From contig NZ_JBHRYQ010000001.1 in the NCBI RefSeq assembly GCF_042649125.1, positions 3,038,001 through 3,102,000 of the forward strand: 64,000 bases of DNA, in the 5' to 3' direction. This DNA is from Leadbetterella lacunae. GTDB lineage: Bacteria; Bacteroidota; Bacteroidia; Cytophagales; Spirosomataceae. A model generated the notes under the pieces. That model was not told the origin of the DNA and ran no database searches. It saw only the letters and a list, made by a program, of their open reading frames with translations. Shown here one piece after another: positions 1-7,604 of the stretch; position 1 is the first letter of the stretch, and every line of letters begins with the position of its first letter. A program made the position numbers and the translations under genes.

Positions 1-2253
1 TGAACCGTGGTCGTTTGGCAACTGTAGGGTAATAAGCGAGGGTAAATTGTTCTTTTGAGTCCATCTTTCGTTAAACTCCCGGATAAATTCATCGGCCCTA
101 AACTGATCGGGGATGGCCATGTTATAGGTAGGAAACGTCTTGGATGACTTATCAAAAAGCGGCCCAGCCACGGGATAATTGATGGTATACAGCTCTCCGG
201 TATATTTCATGGTGCTGTCAGAAAACGCACCGGCCATTTCTACCCCAAAACCAAAATTAAAAAGGTCTTTGTTGTTTCGTTCCATGTGCTCCCACAGCGA
301 GCCCGCCTCGTTATAGTCTTCGGGATAAATACTACCCGCCGAGCCATAGATAGACCAGTTGCCCGGTGCATTTGAGTTTTCTCTCATGCTTTTTTTGCCT
401 CCATAAGATGCCGCAGTATTTGTTTCCACCCATTCGTTTGGATAGGTATTTACCAACCAGCGGTGCCCATCGGCAGACACGTCAGAGTCGCAATTAAAAT
501 TGTCAGAAATCGCAAATCTCTTGGCCAGCCCATAGTGGTTAGGCATCACATCGGCATGCATAACTGTCGAGTCTCCTGACCTGTTTTTCACCGTTCGGTT
601 TAGTCCAAATCTCGCAAGTTCGGCCTCTCCATTTCCGGTAGGCAATTGCCCAAAGACTTCGTCGTACGTTCGGTTTTCTTTCGAAATAAAAACTATGTGT
701 TTGATATTTTCAGAAGGCTCCAAGGGTTTAGTAGGAATAACACTACTTGCTTGATTATCAACCTTTGAAATATCTAAAAATTTAAAATTATTGCTAATTA
801 CTTTTTGAGTTAAACCAACCAATTCGGCATCGCTTGGTATATCAAATACCGTCACCACGCCTTTCATCAGACTGCCAATATAACTACCTTCGGCACCCAT
901 CTTAAACTTAGAACCGCCGTTAGGCCCACTACCAAAACCCTTGGCATTTGCCACTACCAGTTGTTTGCCATCAGGCGTAACTTTTAACTTACTCGGAAAC
1001 CAAGCCGTAGGTATAAACCCTTTCACTTCTAAGGTTTCGGTATCTATCACACCCACTGCATTTATTCCCGCAAGGGCTATAAACGCACGTTTTTTATTGG
1101 GCGACAGTGTGATGCCAAAAGGAATCAAACCACGCAAATTCCCAAGACGCGGATCGGGATTTAGGTTAATGTTTTTTGTGACGGCACCGCTCTTAATATC
1201 TATCACAGACACGCAGTCGTTATTGCCATTTGAAACAAACAGGCGGTCGTTTGTCATCACTACCGAATTTGGGCTGCTTCCACCTACCGCGGGCATGTCT
1301 TCTATGAGTTGCCCAACCAAAAAACCCGTCTTCACTTTTCTAATATTCTCAGTTGGGTCTTGTTTGGTCTTTTTAGTAAACTTCGAAACATCATACATCC
1401 AGACCGAAAAAGCCATGTCTGAGTTTGGGTCACCCAGTGGCTCAACGCCTTTTTCGGGTATTCCCTTAATCATTTCTTCAGAACCATATTTAGTTGCAGG
1501 CCATGCATGAGCGGTTTCTTTGAGGTTATTTTTATCAATATCCGTAAATGGCTTGTATTCAAAAACGCCTACATTGGCCACTGCCAAAGTTCGTTGATCA
1601 GGCGTGAGCGAAACCCCAAACGGGTACCTGCCAGTAGGCAAATTGGCTGTTATTTTTTTGGTTAAAAGGTCAATAACTACCAACCTAAAGTTGATTTGGT
1701 CTACCACAAAAAGTGTGCGGTCATCGTCTGCCAGCACCATGTCGCCCAAGTAGCCGTGGGTATAGTCTTGATCGCCGACCTTTACGGCACAGTCAATAAC
1801 CCCTAGTTTTTTGCCGGTAGAAACACTAAACATGTGCACCTCGTTGGTTTCGCCCCCAGCCACATACACCACGGTATTGGTTTTATTTATGGCCAAACCC
1901 ATAAAACACGCCTCCAAAATTCCGTTGTCTGTTTTGGCCCCTTCGGGTATTTGCATCACTTTGGTTTTACCTGACTTTAAGCCCTTTATGATATTTATAG
2001 AAAATGGATTTATGCCCGAATTGGCAGTAATGGCGATGTCGCCGTCTTTGCTAAGCACCAAGCCATAAGGATGCGGAGCGGTCAGGTAGGTTTTACCCAG
2101 CGGCGACAGTATCCTTCCGTTTGGAATTATGGTTTCTCCATTGGGTACTATTTGGGTATATTTTTTACCTGCTGGGGCGGTTATTTCATATTGAACTTGA
2201 GCTTTGGCTGCAAAAAAACAAACAGACAAACCCAGTACTTTCAGGACTTTCAT
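1..2253 (-). CDS. YncE-like beta-propeller / phosphoesterase (alkaline phosphatase superfamily) protein, 3' end outside window
   Basis: The minus-strand frame is open from an ATG at 2253 to the window edge (751 codons), so the C-terminus is missing. Residues 1-19 look like a signal peptide ending near the AKAQ motif, so the product should be exported. The next roughly 500 residues hold repeated blades of the YVTN/YncE type (for example SVSTGKKLGVIDC, VIDLLTKKITANLPTGRYPFG), which predict a beta-propeller. From about residue 530 the sequence KHIVFISKENRTYDEVFG begins a phosphoesterase domain of the phospholipase C/acid phosphatase family, followed by the metal-site-like segment DNFNCDSDVSADGHRW. 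This two-domain layout is common in Bacteroidota, where the substrate is usually unknown. A TAnnTTTG box lies 25-32 nt upstream of the start. The gene appears to be transcribed alone. Confidence 0.88.
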   Translation of the reverse strand, partial: MKVLKVLGLSVCFFAAKAQVQYEITAPAGKKYTQIVPNGETIIPNGRILSPLGKTYLTAPHPYGLVLSKDGDIAITANSGINPFSINIIKGLKSGKTKVMQIPEGAKTDNGILEACFMGLAINKTNTVVYVAGGETNEVHMFSVSTGKKLGVIDCAVKVGDQDYTHGYLGDMVLADDDRTLFVVDQINFRLVVIDLLTKKITANLPTGRYPFGVSLTPDQRTLAVANVGVFEYKPFTDIDKNNLKETAHAWPATKYGSEEMIKGIPEKGVEPLGDPNSDMAFSVWMYDVSKFTKKTKQDPTENIRKVKTGFLVGQLIEDMPAVGGSSPNSVVMTNDRLFVSNGNNDCVSVIDIKSGAVTKNINLNPDPRLGNLRGLIPFGITLSPNKKRAFIALAGINAVGVIDTETLEVKGFIPTAWFPSKLKVTPDGKQLVVANAKGFGSGPNGGSKFKMGAEGSYIGSLMKGVVTVFDIPSDAELVGLTQKVISNNFKFLDISKVDNQASSVIPTKPLEPSENIKHIVFISKENRTYDEVFGQLPTGNGEAELARFGLNRTVKNRSGDSTVMHADVMPNHYGLAKRFAISDNFNCDSDVSADGHRWLVNTYPNEWVETNTAASYGGKKSMRENSNAPGNWSIYGSAGSIYPEDYNEAGSLWEHMERNNKDLFNFGFGVEMAGAFSDSTMKYTGELYTINYPVAGPLFDKSSKTFPTYNMAIPDQFRADEFIREFNERWTQKNNLPSLITLQLPNDHGS

Positions 2254-2277
2254 GGCGAATGGTTTGAGATGAATAAT

Positions 2278-2285
2278 CAAATGTA
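2278..2285 (-). promoter_or_regulatory. Candidate -7 box (TACATTTG) for the YncE/phosphoesterase gene
   Basis: On the minus strand the sequence reads TACATTTG, an exact match to the Bacteroidota TAnnTTTG element. It would place the transcription start about 18 nt before the ATG at 2253. I see no TTTG -33 element at the expected distance, so this is only partial support. Confidence 0.42.
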
Positions 2286-2377
2286 ATTTGAGAAAGAAAG
2301 ATAACACAGAAAATCTAAAATTACCAGAAGGGAGCCATTTCTAAAACAGCTCTTTGTGTGTTTCTAAAAAGAAAAAA

Positions 2378-2485
2378 TTAACGAATAGGTTGGGCATAGT
2401 AAAAACCCAAAAAGAGTATAAACACTATTAAAAAGCCCCACTTAGCGAAAATCTCACGTACTATTTTCAAGATGTTAGAAGTCAT
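2378..2485 (-). CDS. Small single-span membrane protein (35 aa), hypothetical
   Basis: This is an ATG-to-TAA reading frame of 35 residues. It starts MTSNILKIVREIFAKWG, continues into a hydrophobic stretch (residues 16-31, GFLIVFILFLGFYYA) and ends QPIR. A short basic N-terminus, one transmembrane helix and a tiny tail are typical of small bacterial membrane proteins that attach to a larger complex. An exact TAnnTTTG promoter box ends 14 nt upstream of the ATG, which would give a very short leader of about 7 nt, and no other gene claims this interval. I do not recognise the family, and coding status rests on composition, topology and promoter placement only. It lies between the phosphoesterase gene and the terminator of the GMC operon. 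Confidence 0.5.
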   Translation of the reverse strand: MTSNILKIVREIFAKWGFLIVFILFLGFYYAQPIR

Positions 2486-2498
2486 CGTTTTTTTTCTG

Positions 2499-2506
2499 CA
2501 AAACTA
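2499..2506 (-). promoter_or_regulatory. Candidate -7 box (TAGTTTTG) for the small membrane protein gene
   Basis: The minus strand reads TAGTTTTG, an exact TAnnTTTG match. The predicted start site is about 7 nt before the ATG at 2485, so the mRNA would be nearly leaderless. No TTTG is seen at -33. Confidence 0.42.
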
Positions 2507-2560
2507 CTCCCACTACTTTATCTGAATATTAAACCAATATTAAGAAACAGTAAACAAAAA

Positions 2561-2603
2561 AAATCTCCCAAAACGAATGTATTTCATTCACTTTGAGAGA
2601 TTT
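2561..2603 (-). terminator. Rho-independent terminator of the GMC oxidoreductase operon
   Basis: AAATCTC (2561-2567) pairs with GAGATTT (2597-2603), continued inward by CAAA/TTTG and GAATG/CATTC arms with two small internal mismatches. On the minus strand the stem is followed by a run of eight T. It sits 25 nt past the stop codon of the GMC gene. Confidence 0.75.
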
Positions 2604-2627
2604 AAATGCTATTGCTAAAGCCGTATC

Positions 2628-4334
2628 TTACAAGTTCTTTTTTTTCATTTCCTTTACTGCATAGTCTACCGCACGGGCCGTAAATGCCATGTAAGTCAGC
2701 GAAGGGTTTTGGGTAGAAGTAGAGGTCATACAAGCTCCGTCCGTCACAAAAACGTTTTTGCAGGCGTGCATCTGATTCCACTCATTCAGCATAGAGGTTT
2801 TAGGGTCTTTGCCCATACGCACGCCGCCCATTTCGTGAATATCTAAACCGGCAGCTTGCTTACTATCGTGTGTTTTGATATTTGTAAAGCCAGCACCTTC
2901 AAACATCTCGGTCATTTGCTCGAGGTAATCTTTCACCATCTTTTCGTCGTTGTCGTCATAGTCTACCGAAATTCTCAACTGAGGCATTCCGTTAGGATCT
3001 TTCAGACTTTGGTCTAGCGAAACGTAGTTGCTTTCCTTTGGAATGGTTTCGCCCATCATGTGCGAGCCTACGTGCCAGCCGCCGTATTGGGTTTTACCCA
3101 AATTATCTTTTAAGTTTTCGCCTATTCCGTCGTGGCTTTGGTACGAGATTCTGCTTGCATTAAAACCCGCCGCATATCCTCTCAGGAAGTTGGTTTCTTG
3201 GCTATATACATTTCTAAACCTCGGAATATACGGGCTATTGGGCCTTCTGCCTTCGGTGGTTTTGTCTAAAAATCCATCAAACTCAGCCGATACTCGTGCT
3301 CGGTAATTGTGAAAAGCCACATATTTACCCAACACACCACTGTCGTTACCAAGGCCATTCGGAAACCTCGAAGATATGGAATTCAATAAAATCAAATTGG
3401 TATTTAATGCCGCCGCATTCACAAAAATTATTCTTGCATAATACTCCGTCATTTCGCCTGTATGGGCATCTATTACTTTTACTCCTGAGGCCTTACCTAA
3501 TTTTTCATCGTAGATTATTGAATGTACGATACTGTCGGCCTTAAGTGTCATTTTGCCAGTTTTCATCGCCCATGGAAGTGTGGAAGCGTTGCTACTAAAA
3601 TATCCACCATACGGGCAACCACGCTCACAAATAGCCCTGTTTTGACACTGGGCACGGCCTTGGTCATAGTGAATCTGGTTTGGCTTAGTTAAATGAGCAC
3701 AGCGGCCCATTATCACGTGCCTTTTACCGCCATATTTTTGACTTACTTTTTGACTAAAATAATCTTCTACACAGTTCATTTCGTGTGGGGGCAAAAACTC
3801 GCCGTCTGGCAAAGCATCAATGCCGTCGTTGTTTCCCGAAATACCCGCAAATTTTTCTACATAGCTATACCACGGAGCGATATCGTCGTAACCGATTGGC
3901 CACTCCACCGCAAAACCGTCACGGGCAGGACCTTCAAAATCATACTTGCTCCAACGCTGCGTTTGTCTGGCCCAAAGTAAGGACTTACCCCCTACCTGGT
4001 AGCCTCTAATCCAGTCAAAGGGCTTTTCTTGTATGTAAGGTTGCTCTTTATCTTTTACAAAAAAATGTGCCGCTCCTTCGTGAAACGCATAACATTTGCT
4101 AATAATCGGATTCTCTTCTCTCACCGCAAGAGGCATTTGGCCAAGGTGCTCAAACTCCCAAGGTTGTTTCATAGTAGTGGGATAGTCCGCTATGTGTTTC
4201 ACGTCTTTTCCTCGCTCCAGCACCAATGTTTTTAGGCCTTTGGCCGTAAGTTCTTTCGCAGCCCAACCGCCACTTATTCCCGAACCAATCACGATAGCGT
4301 CGAAGGTTCTTTTCTTTTTATTTTCTATGTTCAT
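2628..4334 (-). CDS. GMC-family oxidoreductase (glucose/sugar dehydrogenase large subunit type)
   Basis: The 568-residue flavoprotein opens with the FAD-binding Rossmann motif GSGISGG (from residue 17) after a short basic N-terminus and no signal peptide. A mid-protein CERGCPYGGYFSSNAS segment is characteristic of the Bacteroidota GMC subgroup. The C-terminal GMC domain carries HEMGGVRMG and TDGACMTSTSTQNPSLTYMA, containing the expected active-site His and Asn. The gene for a gluconate 2-dehydrogenase subunit 3-like protein with a twin-arginine-type N-terminus lies 6 nt upstream, so the pair probably forms a complex exported together by Tat. Next to the divergent DUF1080 gene this suggests oxidation of glycosides to 3-keto-glycosides. 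The substrate cannot be read from sequence. Confidence 0.88.
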   Translation of the reverse strand: MNIENKKKRTFDAIVIGSGISGGWAAKELTAKGLKTLVLERGKDVKHIADYPTTMKQPWEFEHLGQMPLAVREENPIISKCYAFHEGAAHFFVKDKEQPYIQEKPFDWIRGYQVGGKSLLWARQTQRWSKYDFEGPARDGFAVEWPIGYDDIAPWYSYVEKFAGISGNNDGIDALPDGEFLPPHEMNCVEDYFSQKVSQKYGGKRHVIMGRCAHLTKPNQIHYDQGRAQCQNRAICERGCPYGGYFSSNASTLPWAMKTGKMTLKADSIVHSIIYDEKLGKASGVKVIDAHTGEMTEYYARIIFVNAAALNTNLILLNSISSRFPNGLGNDSGVLGKYVAFHNYRARVSAEFDGFLDKTTEGRRPNSPYIPRFRNVYSQETNFLRGYAAGFNASRISYQSHDGIGENLKDNLGKTQYGGWHVGSHMMGETIPKESNYVSLDQSLKDPNGMPQLRISVDYDDNDEKMVKDYLEQMTEMFEGAGFTNIKTHDSKQAAGLDIHEMGGVRMGKDPKTSMLNEWNQMHACKNVFVTDGACMTSTSTQNPSLTYMAFTARAVDYAVKEMKKKNL

Positions 4335-4340
4335 TTATCT

Positions 4341-4862
4341 TTAAGAATTTAGCGGCACGCAGCCATAATAGCGACCCGGAGCAAACTCAAATTTGGCTAC
4401 CTCGGTCAAATAATATTCAGAAGAAGTATAGGCACGTACCGTAAGGCCTTTTGTGGTATCAAAAAACCATTTTTGGTCTTTGTCAGAAGAAATATTTAAG
4501 CCCTGTAATAAGTTAAGTTTTTGCTCTTTCGAACATTCTAAATACGGTTTTCCATATAATAACTTAGAAATATCCTCTACTTTCAGAAGCGAATCTTTAA
4601 ATCGTTTTTGGTCGGCAGGTGTATACATATCCGCCACCATGGTTTCAATAAACTTCGGTATTTCTAAGGTTTTGGCACCCGGCGAGTCAGTTTCAGGCAA
4701 AATGGTTTCTGACAGGTCTTCTAACACCGAAGACTGAATCAAATTTAGACTTAAAGCATGTTTGGGTAGTTTTTTGGCGGTCCAGCCATTGGCCCAAGCG
4801 GGGAGACTCAAAGTGGTCATCAGGCCCACGCCGAGGGTAGAGAACATTTCTCTTCTTTTCAT
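4341..4862 (-). CDS. Gluconate 2-dehydrogenase subunit 3 family protein (Tat-type small subunit)
   Basis: I place the start at the ATG at 4862, giving 173 residues that begin MKRREMFSTLGVG. The frame extends 25 codons further upstream, but that extension has no family character and would hide the signal. The twin Arg, hydrophobic core and ALPAWANG-like end form a Tat-like signal peptide. The body has the usual small-subunit features: TILPETDSPGAKTLEIPKFIE near residue 58 and a C-terminus ending in YYGCVPLNS. In this family the small subunit partners a GMC flavoprotein, and that gene follows after 6 nt. The long N-terminal alternative is unlikely. Confidence 0.85.
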   Translation of the reverse strand: MKRREMFSTLGVGLMTTLSLPAWANGWTAKKLPKHALSLNLIQSSVLEDLSETILPETDSPGAKTLEIPKFIETMVADMYTPADQKRFKDSLLKVEDISKLLYGKPYLECSKEQKLNLLQGLNISSDKDQKWFFDTTKGLTVRAYTSSEYYLTEVAKFEFAPGRYYGCVPLNS

Positions 4863-5020
4863 AGATAAGTAATTAACAAGGTTGAAATAACCTTTAAATT
4901 TAGAAAAAAATATGGTGCCTATAAAATTTAAAATCACAAAATGATTTAATCGGGCCGAATGTATGTTTTTGTTCTAAAAAAACACACATTTGTATTTCAT
5001 GAAACTTTAAATACTAAAAA

Positions 5021-5866
5021 ATGAAAAAATTACTCTTCTTGGTTTTGATAGCCTTGCAAGCCACCGCTCAAATATCTGCCCCACAAAAAGAATGGACGCA
5101 ACTTTTTAACGGTAAAAACCTCGACGGCTGGGACATAAAAATCAGAGGTTACGAGCTCAATGACAACTTCGGAAAAACTTTTCAGGTTAAAAATGGCAAC
5201 ATTGTGGTTAACTACGATGCCTACGACCCGTTTGATTTTAGATATGGACATTTGTTTTATAAAAAACCGTATTCATACTACAAAATAGCCGTAGAATATA
5301 GATTTATAGGCGAGCAAGCCAAAGGTGGAGAAGGCTGGGCAAACCGAAACAGCGGCATCATGATCCACGGTCAGCCGGCAGCTAGTATGCTCAAAGACCA
5401 AGACTTCCCGATTTCGATTGAGGTACAGCTTTTAGGTGGCAAATCTGACGGAAAAACTCGTACAAACTGCAACCTTTGCACACCCGGCACCAATGTGTTT
5501 TTCGAAGGAAAATTTGACGAAAGACACTGTATAAACTCTACCTCAAAAACATACGACGGCGACCAATGGGTAAGAGCCGAAGTAGAAGTTTTGGGAGACT
5601 CACTGATCAAGCATTATGTAAACGGCGAGCTGGTTTTGACCTATACCAAACCGAGCATTGGCGGCGGCGTAGTGAGTGGTTTTGACCCATTGTTTAAAAA
5701 AGATGGCATGATGCTAAAAGAAGGCTCAATATCGCTCCAAAGCGAAAGCCACCCGATAGAATTCAGAAAGGTGGAACTGCTAAATCTAAAAGGCTGCATG
5801 AACAAAAAAGCCAAAAACTATAAGGATTATTATGTGGAAGCGGATGATGAAAGTTGTAAATTTTAA
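5021..5866 (+). CDS. Secreted DUF1080 / 3-keto-disaccharide hydrolase-like protein
   Basis: The 281-residue product has a signal peptide (about residues 1-19, MKKLLFLVLIALQATAQ) and then the hallmark start of the 3-keto-disaccharide hydrolase (formerly DUF1080) fold: WTQLFNGKNLDGWDIKIRG. Later family motifs include GGEGWANRNSGIMIHG, DFPISIEVQLLGG and the end HPIEFRKVELLNL. The fold is a concanavalin-like jelly roll. Members in gut Bacteroides act on glycosides previously oxidised at C3, which fits the divergent GMC dehydrogenase next door (158 bp between starts). The last 24 residues form a separate tail, GCMNKKAKNYKDYYVEADDE then SCKF, of the Cys-to-Cys NY...D.SC type found on many secreted Bacteroidota proteins. 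Hydrolase specificity is inferred. Confidence 0.85.
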   Translation: MKKLLFLVLIALQATAQISAPQKEWTQLFNGKNLDGWDIKIRGYELNDNFGKTFQVKNGNIVVNYDAYDPFDFRYGHLFYKKPYSYYKIAVEYRFIGEQAKGGEGWANRNSGIMIHGQPAASMLKDQDFPISIEVQLLGGKSDGKTRTNCNLCTPGTNVFFEGKFDERHCINSTSKTYDGDQWVRAEVEVLGDSLIKHYVNGELVLTYTKPSIGGGVVSGFDPLFKKDGMMLKEGSISLQSESHPIEFRKVELLNLKGCMNKKAKNYKDYYVEADDESCKF

Positions 5867-5882
5867 ATAATCACACCACACC

Positions 5883-6356
5883 ATGTTTTTAGAAAATTAC
5901 ACATTTGAGAAAGGCGAATACTTTATCAGTACAGACAAAAATCTGATTGATTTTGATGTCGTTTATTGTTATTTATCACGTTCTTATTGGTCAGAAAAAA
6001 TCCCGATGGATATAGTCAAAAATGCCGCAAAGCATTCAGTGACTTTTGGCATTTATTTAAAGCCAAATCAGCAAATCGGGTATGCAAGGGTAGTGACAGA
6101 CCAAACTACTTTCGGGTATTTGGCCGATGTGTTTGTTTTAGAAGAATTTAGGGGGAATGGCCTCTCTAAGTTTTTGATGGAATGCATCATGTCTATTCCA
6201 GAATTTAAAAACTTGCGGACATGGCTATTGGGTACCAAAGACGCACACGAACTATATAAAAAATTTGGATTCAACTCCCCAAAATTCCCAGACAGAATCA
6301 TGCAAATTTCCCGACCGGATATTTATACAGAGATGAAAGAACAAACTACATTGTAA
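5883..6356 (+). CDS. GNAT-family N-acetyltransferase
   Basis: The 157-residue protein has the acetyl-CoA binding motif A of GNAT enzymes (VFVLEEFRGNGLSKFLM, about residues 80-96, with R-G-N-G), preceded by the beta strand IGYARVVTDQTTFGYLAD and followed by HELYKKFGF, the typical alpha4/beta6 end. It starts 16 nt after the DUF1080 stop codon, so it may be co-transcribed. The acceptor substrate is unknown. Similar stand-alone enzymes in Bacteroidota are simply called GNAT family. Confidence 0.85.
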   Translation: MFLENYTFEKGEYFISTDKNLIDFDVVYCYLSRSYWSEKIPMDIVKNAAKHSVTFGIYLKPNQQIGYARVVTDQTTFGYLADVFVLEEFRGNGLSKFLMECIMSIPEFKNLRTWLLGTKDAHELYKKFGFNSPKFPDRIMQISRPDIYTEMKEQTTL

Positions 6357-6395
6357 AGTCATTAATTACTTATTTAAAAAGTCCTCTTTTTGTTT

Positions 6396-6427
6396 GTTTT
6401 ACTCAAACAGAAAATCTGAAGTAAAAC
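6396..6427. repeat. Inverted repeat (possible weak terminator) after the GNAT gene
   Basis: GTTTTACT (6396-6403) is complementary to AGTAAAAC (6420-6427), with an inner CAGA/TCTG arm. No strong T-run follows on either strand, so its role is uncertain. It lies in the 164-bp AT-rich gap before the Mrr-type gene, where nothing else is recognised. Confidence 0.35.
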
Positions 6428-6520
6428 TTTAAAATTCAACTCTTGATATTCTCTTAATAAATATGGGTTAAAATTCTTCAGAATATAAAAATTAAATTAA
6501 TTCATTAAAAAAAGATAACA

Positions 6521-7492
6521 ATGAAAGAACAAGCTTTTATTATAAGATGTAATCCAAGTGGAACAAATAGGTTAAATGAGATTTTAAAAGAAGACCAAAT
6601 AGTTATCGGTTGGTCAAAGACGAAAGATATTCTTTTCGACAAAACATTAAATAGAGAAGACTTTAAACAAAAAATAAAGGAATCATATTATCCTCAATAT
6701 GAAGAAAATCCATATTCTTTAGGGCAAGCCACAGGATATATGTGGAGATTTATAAGAGAAATTAACATTGGAGATACTGTTATTATACCAATATCAAAAG
6801 CATTTTATATTGGGAAAGTCGAAAGTGACAATATTTACTTAGAAGATAAAATTAATGAAGATACTTCAATTAGAAGAAAAGTAAAATGGTTAAATGACAG
6901 TAAGCCAATATTAAGAGAATATTGCGGTTCAGGTTTAATCTCAAGGCTAAAATATCAAGGAACTTGTGTCAATGCATCAGATTTAATTGATGACATTGAA
7001 TTAGCAATTATATCTTCAAAAAAGAGAAGCGTTCCAACCTTTAAAAACCAATTAAACGAAAGCTTAAAGCATAAAGTAACAGAATTCTTGGTATCAAAAG
7101 AAGCATACTTAGATGACAGAAAATTTGAAGAATTAGTTAAACAATTAATGTTAGGACTTGGAGCATCAACAAGTGAAATACCCGCAAAAACTAGATATAA
7201 AGGATCAATTGCAGATGTTGATATATTAGCAAATTTTGTACACTTAGGAATTCAAATATATGTCCAAGTAAAAAAACACAAAAAAAATTCAGACGAATTG
7301 GCCGTAAACCAAATAATTGAAGCAATTAAAATCGATAATCCTGATAATTCTAAACCAATCTTCGGTTGGGTAGTAACTTCAGGGACATTTACAGAAACTG
7401 CTCAAGATTTGGCCGATAAAAATGGAATTAGAGTAATTAATGGAGATGACTTAGCAGAAATGATTGTAACTGTAGGTTTAGAAAAATTCTAG
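6521..7492 (+). CDS. Mrr-type restriction endonuclease, solo (candidate modification-dependent, type IV)
   Basis: This 323-residue protein has two parts. Residues 1-160 look like a PUA/EVE-type base-reading domain (QIVIGWSKTKDI, TGYMWRFIREINIGDTVIIP, FYIGKV). Residues 195-320 form an Mrr catalytic domain of the PD-(D/E)xK class: Glu203/204 in KFEELVKQLMLGLGA, Asp234 in IADVDILA, and Gln249-x-Lys251 in IYVQVKK. No methyltransferase or specificity gene lies nearby, which fits an enzyme cutting modified DNA. The gene is visibly richer in A+T than its neighbours and uses many AAA, ATA and TTA codons, suggesting acquisition by transfer. Flanking gaps of 164 and 112 bp separate it from both neighbours. 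The target modification is unknown. Confidence 0.78.
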   Translation: MKEQAFIIRCNPSGTNRLNEILKEDQIVIGWSKTKDILFDKTLNREDFKQKIKESYYPQYEENPYSLGQATGYMWRFIREINIGDTVIIPISKAFYIGKVESDNIYLEDKINEDTSIRRKVKWLNDSKPILREYCGSGLISRLKYQGTCVNASDLIDDIELAIISSKKRSVPTFKNQLNESLKHKVTEFLVSKEAYLDDRKFEELVKQLMLGLGASTSEIPAKTRYKGSIADVDILANFVHLGIQIYVQVKKHKKNSDELAVNQIIEAIKIDNPDNSKPIFGWVVTSGTFTETAQDLADKNGIRVINGDDLAEMIVTVGLEKF

Positions 7493-7604
7493 TTTAAACA
7501 AACAACCATTTTTTAACCACATTCACCTAATCATTTCGAATGAATAGTTTATTCTAAACCAATTTTCCACTAAATTGAATTTTAATAACAAAAACCAACC
7601 TTAA

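Noticed and set aside
941..2286. Plus-strand open frames opposite the phosphoesterase gene
   Set aside because: They lie antisense to a coherent beta-propeller/phosphoesterase frame and show no protein-family features of their own.
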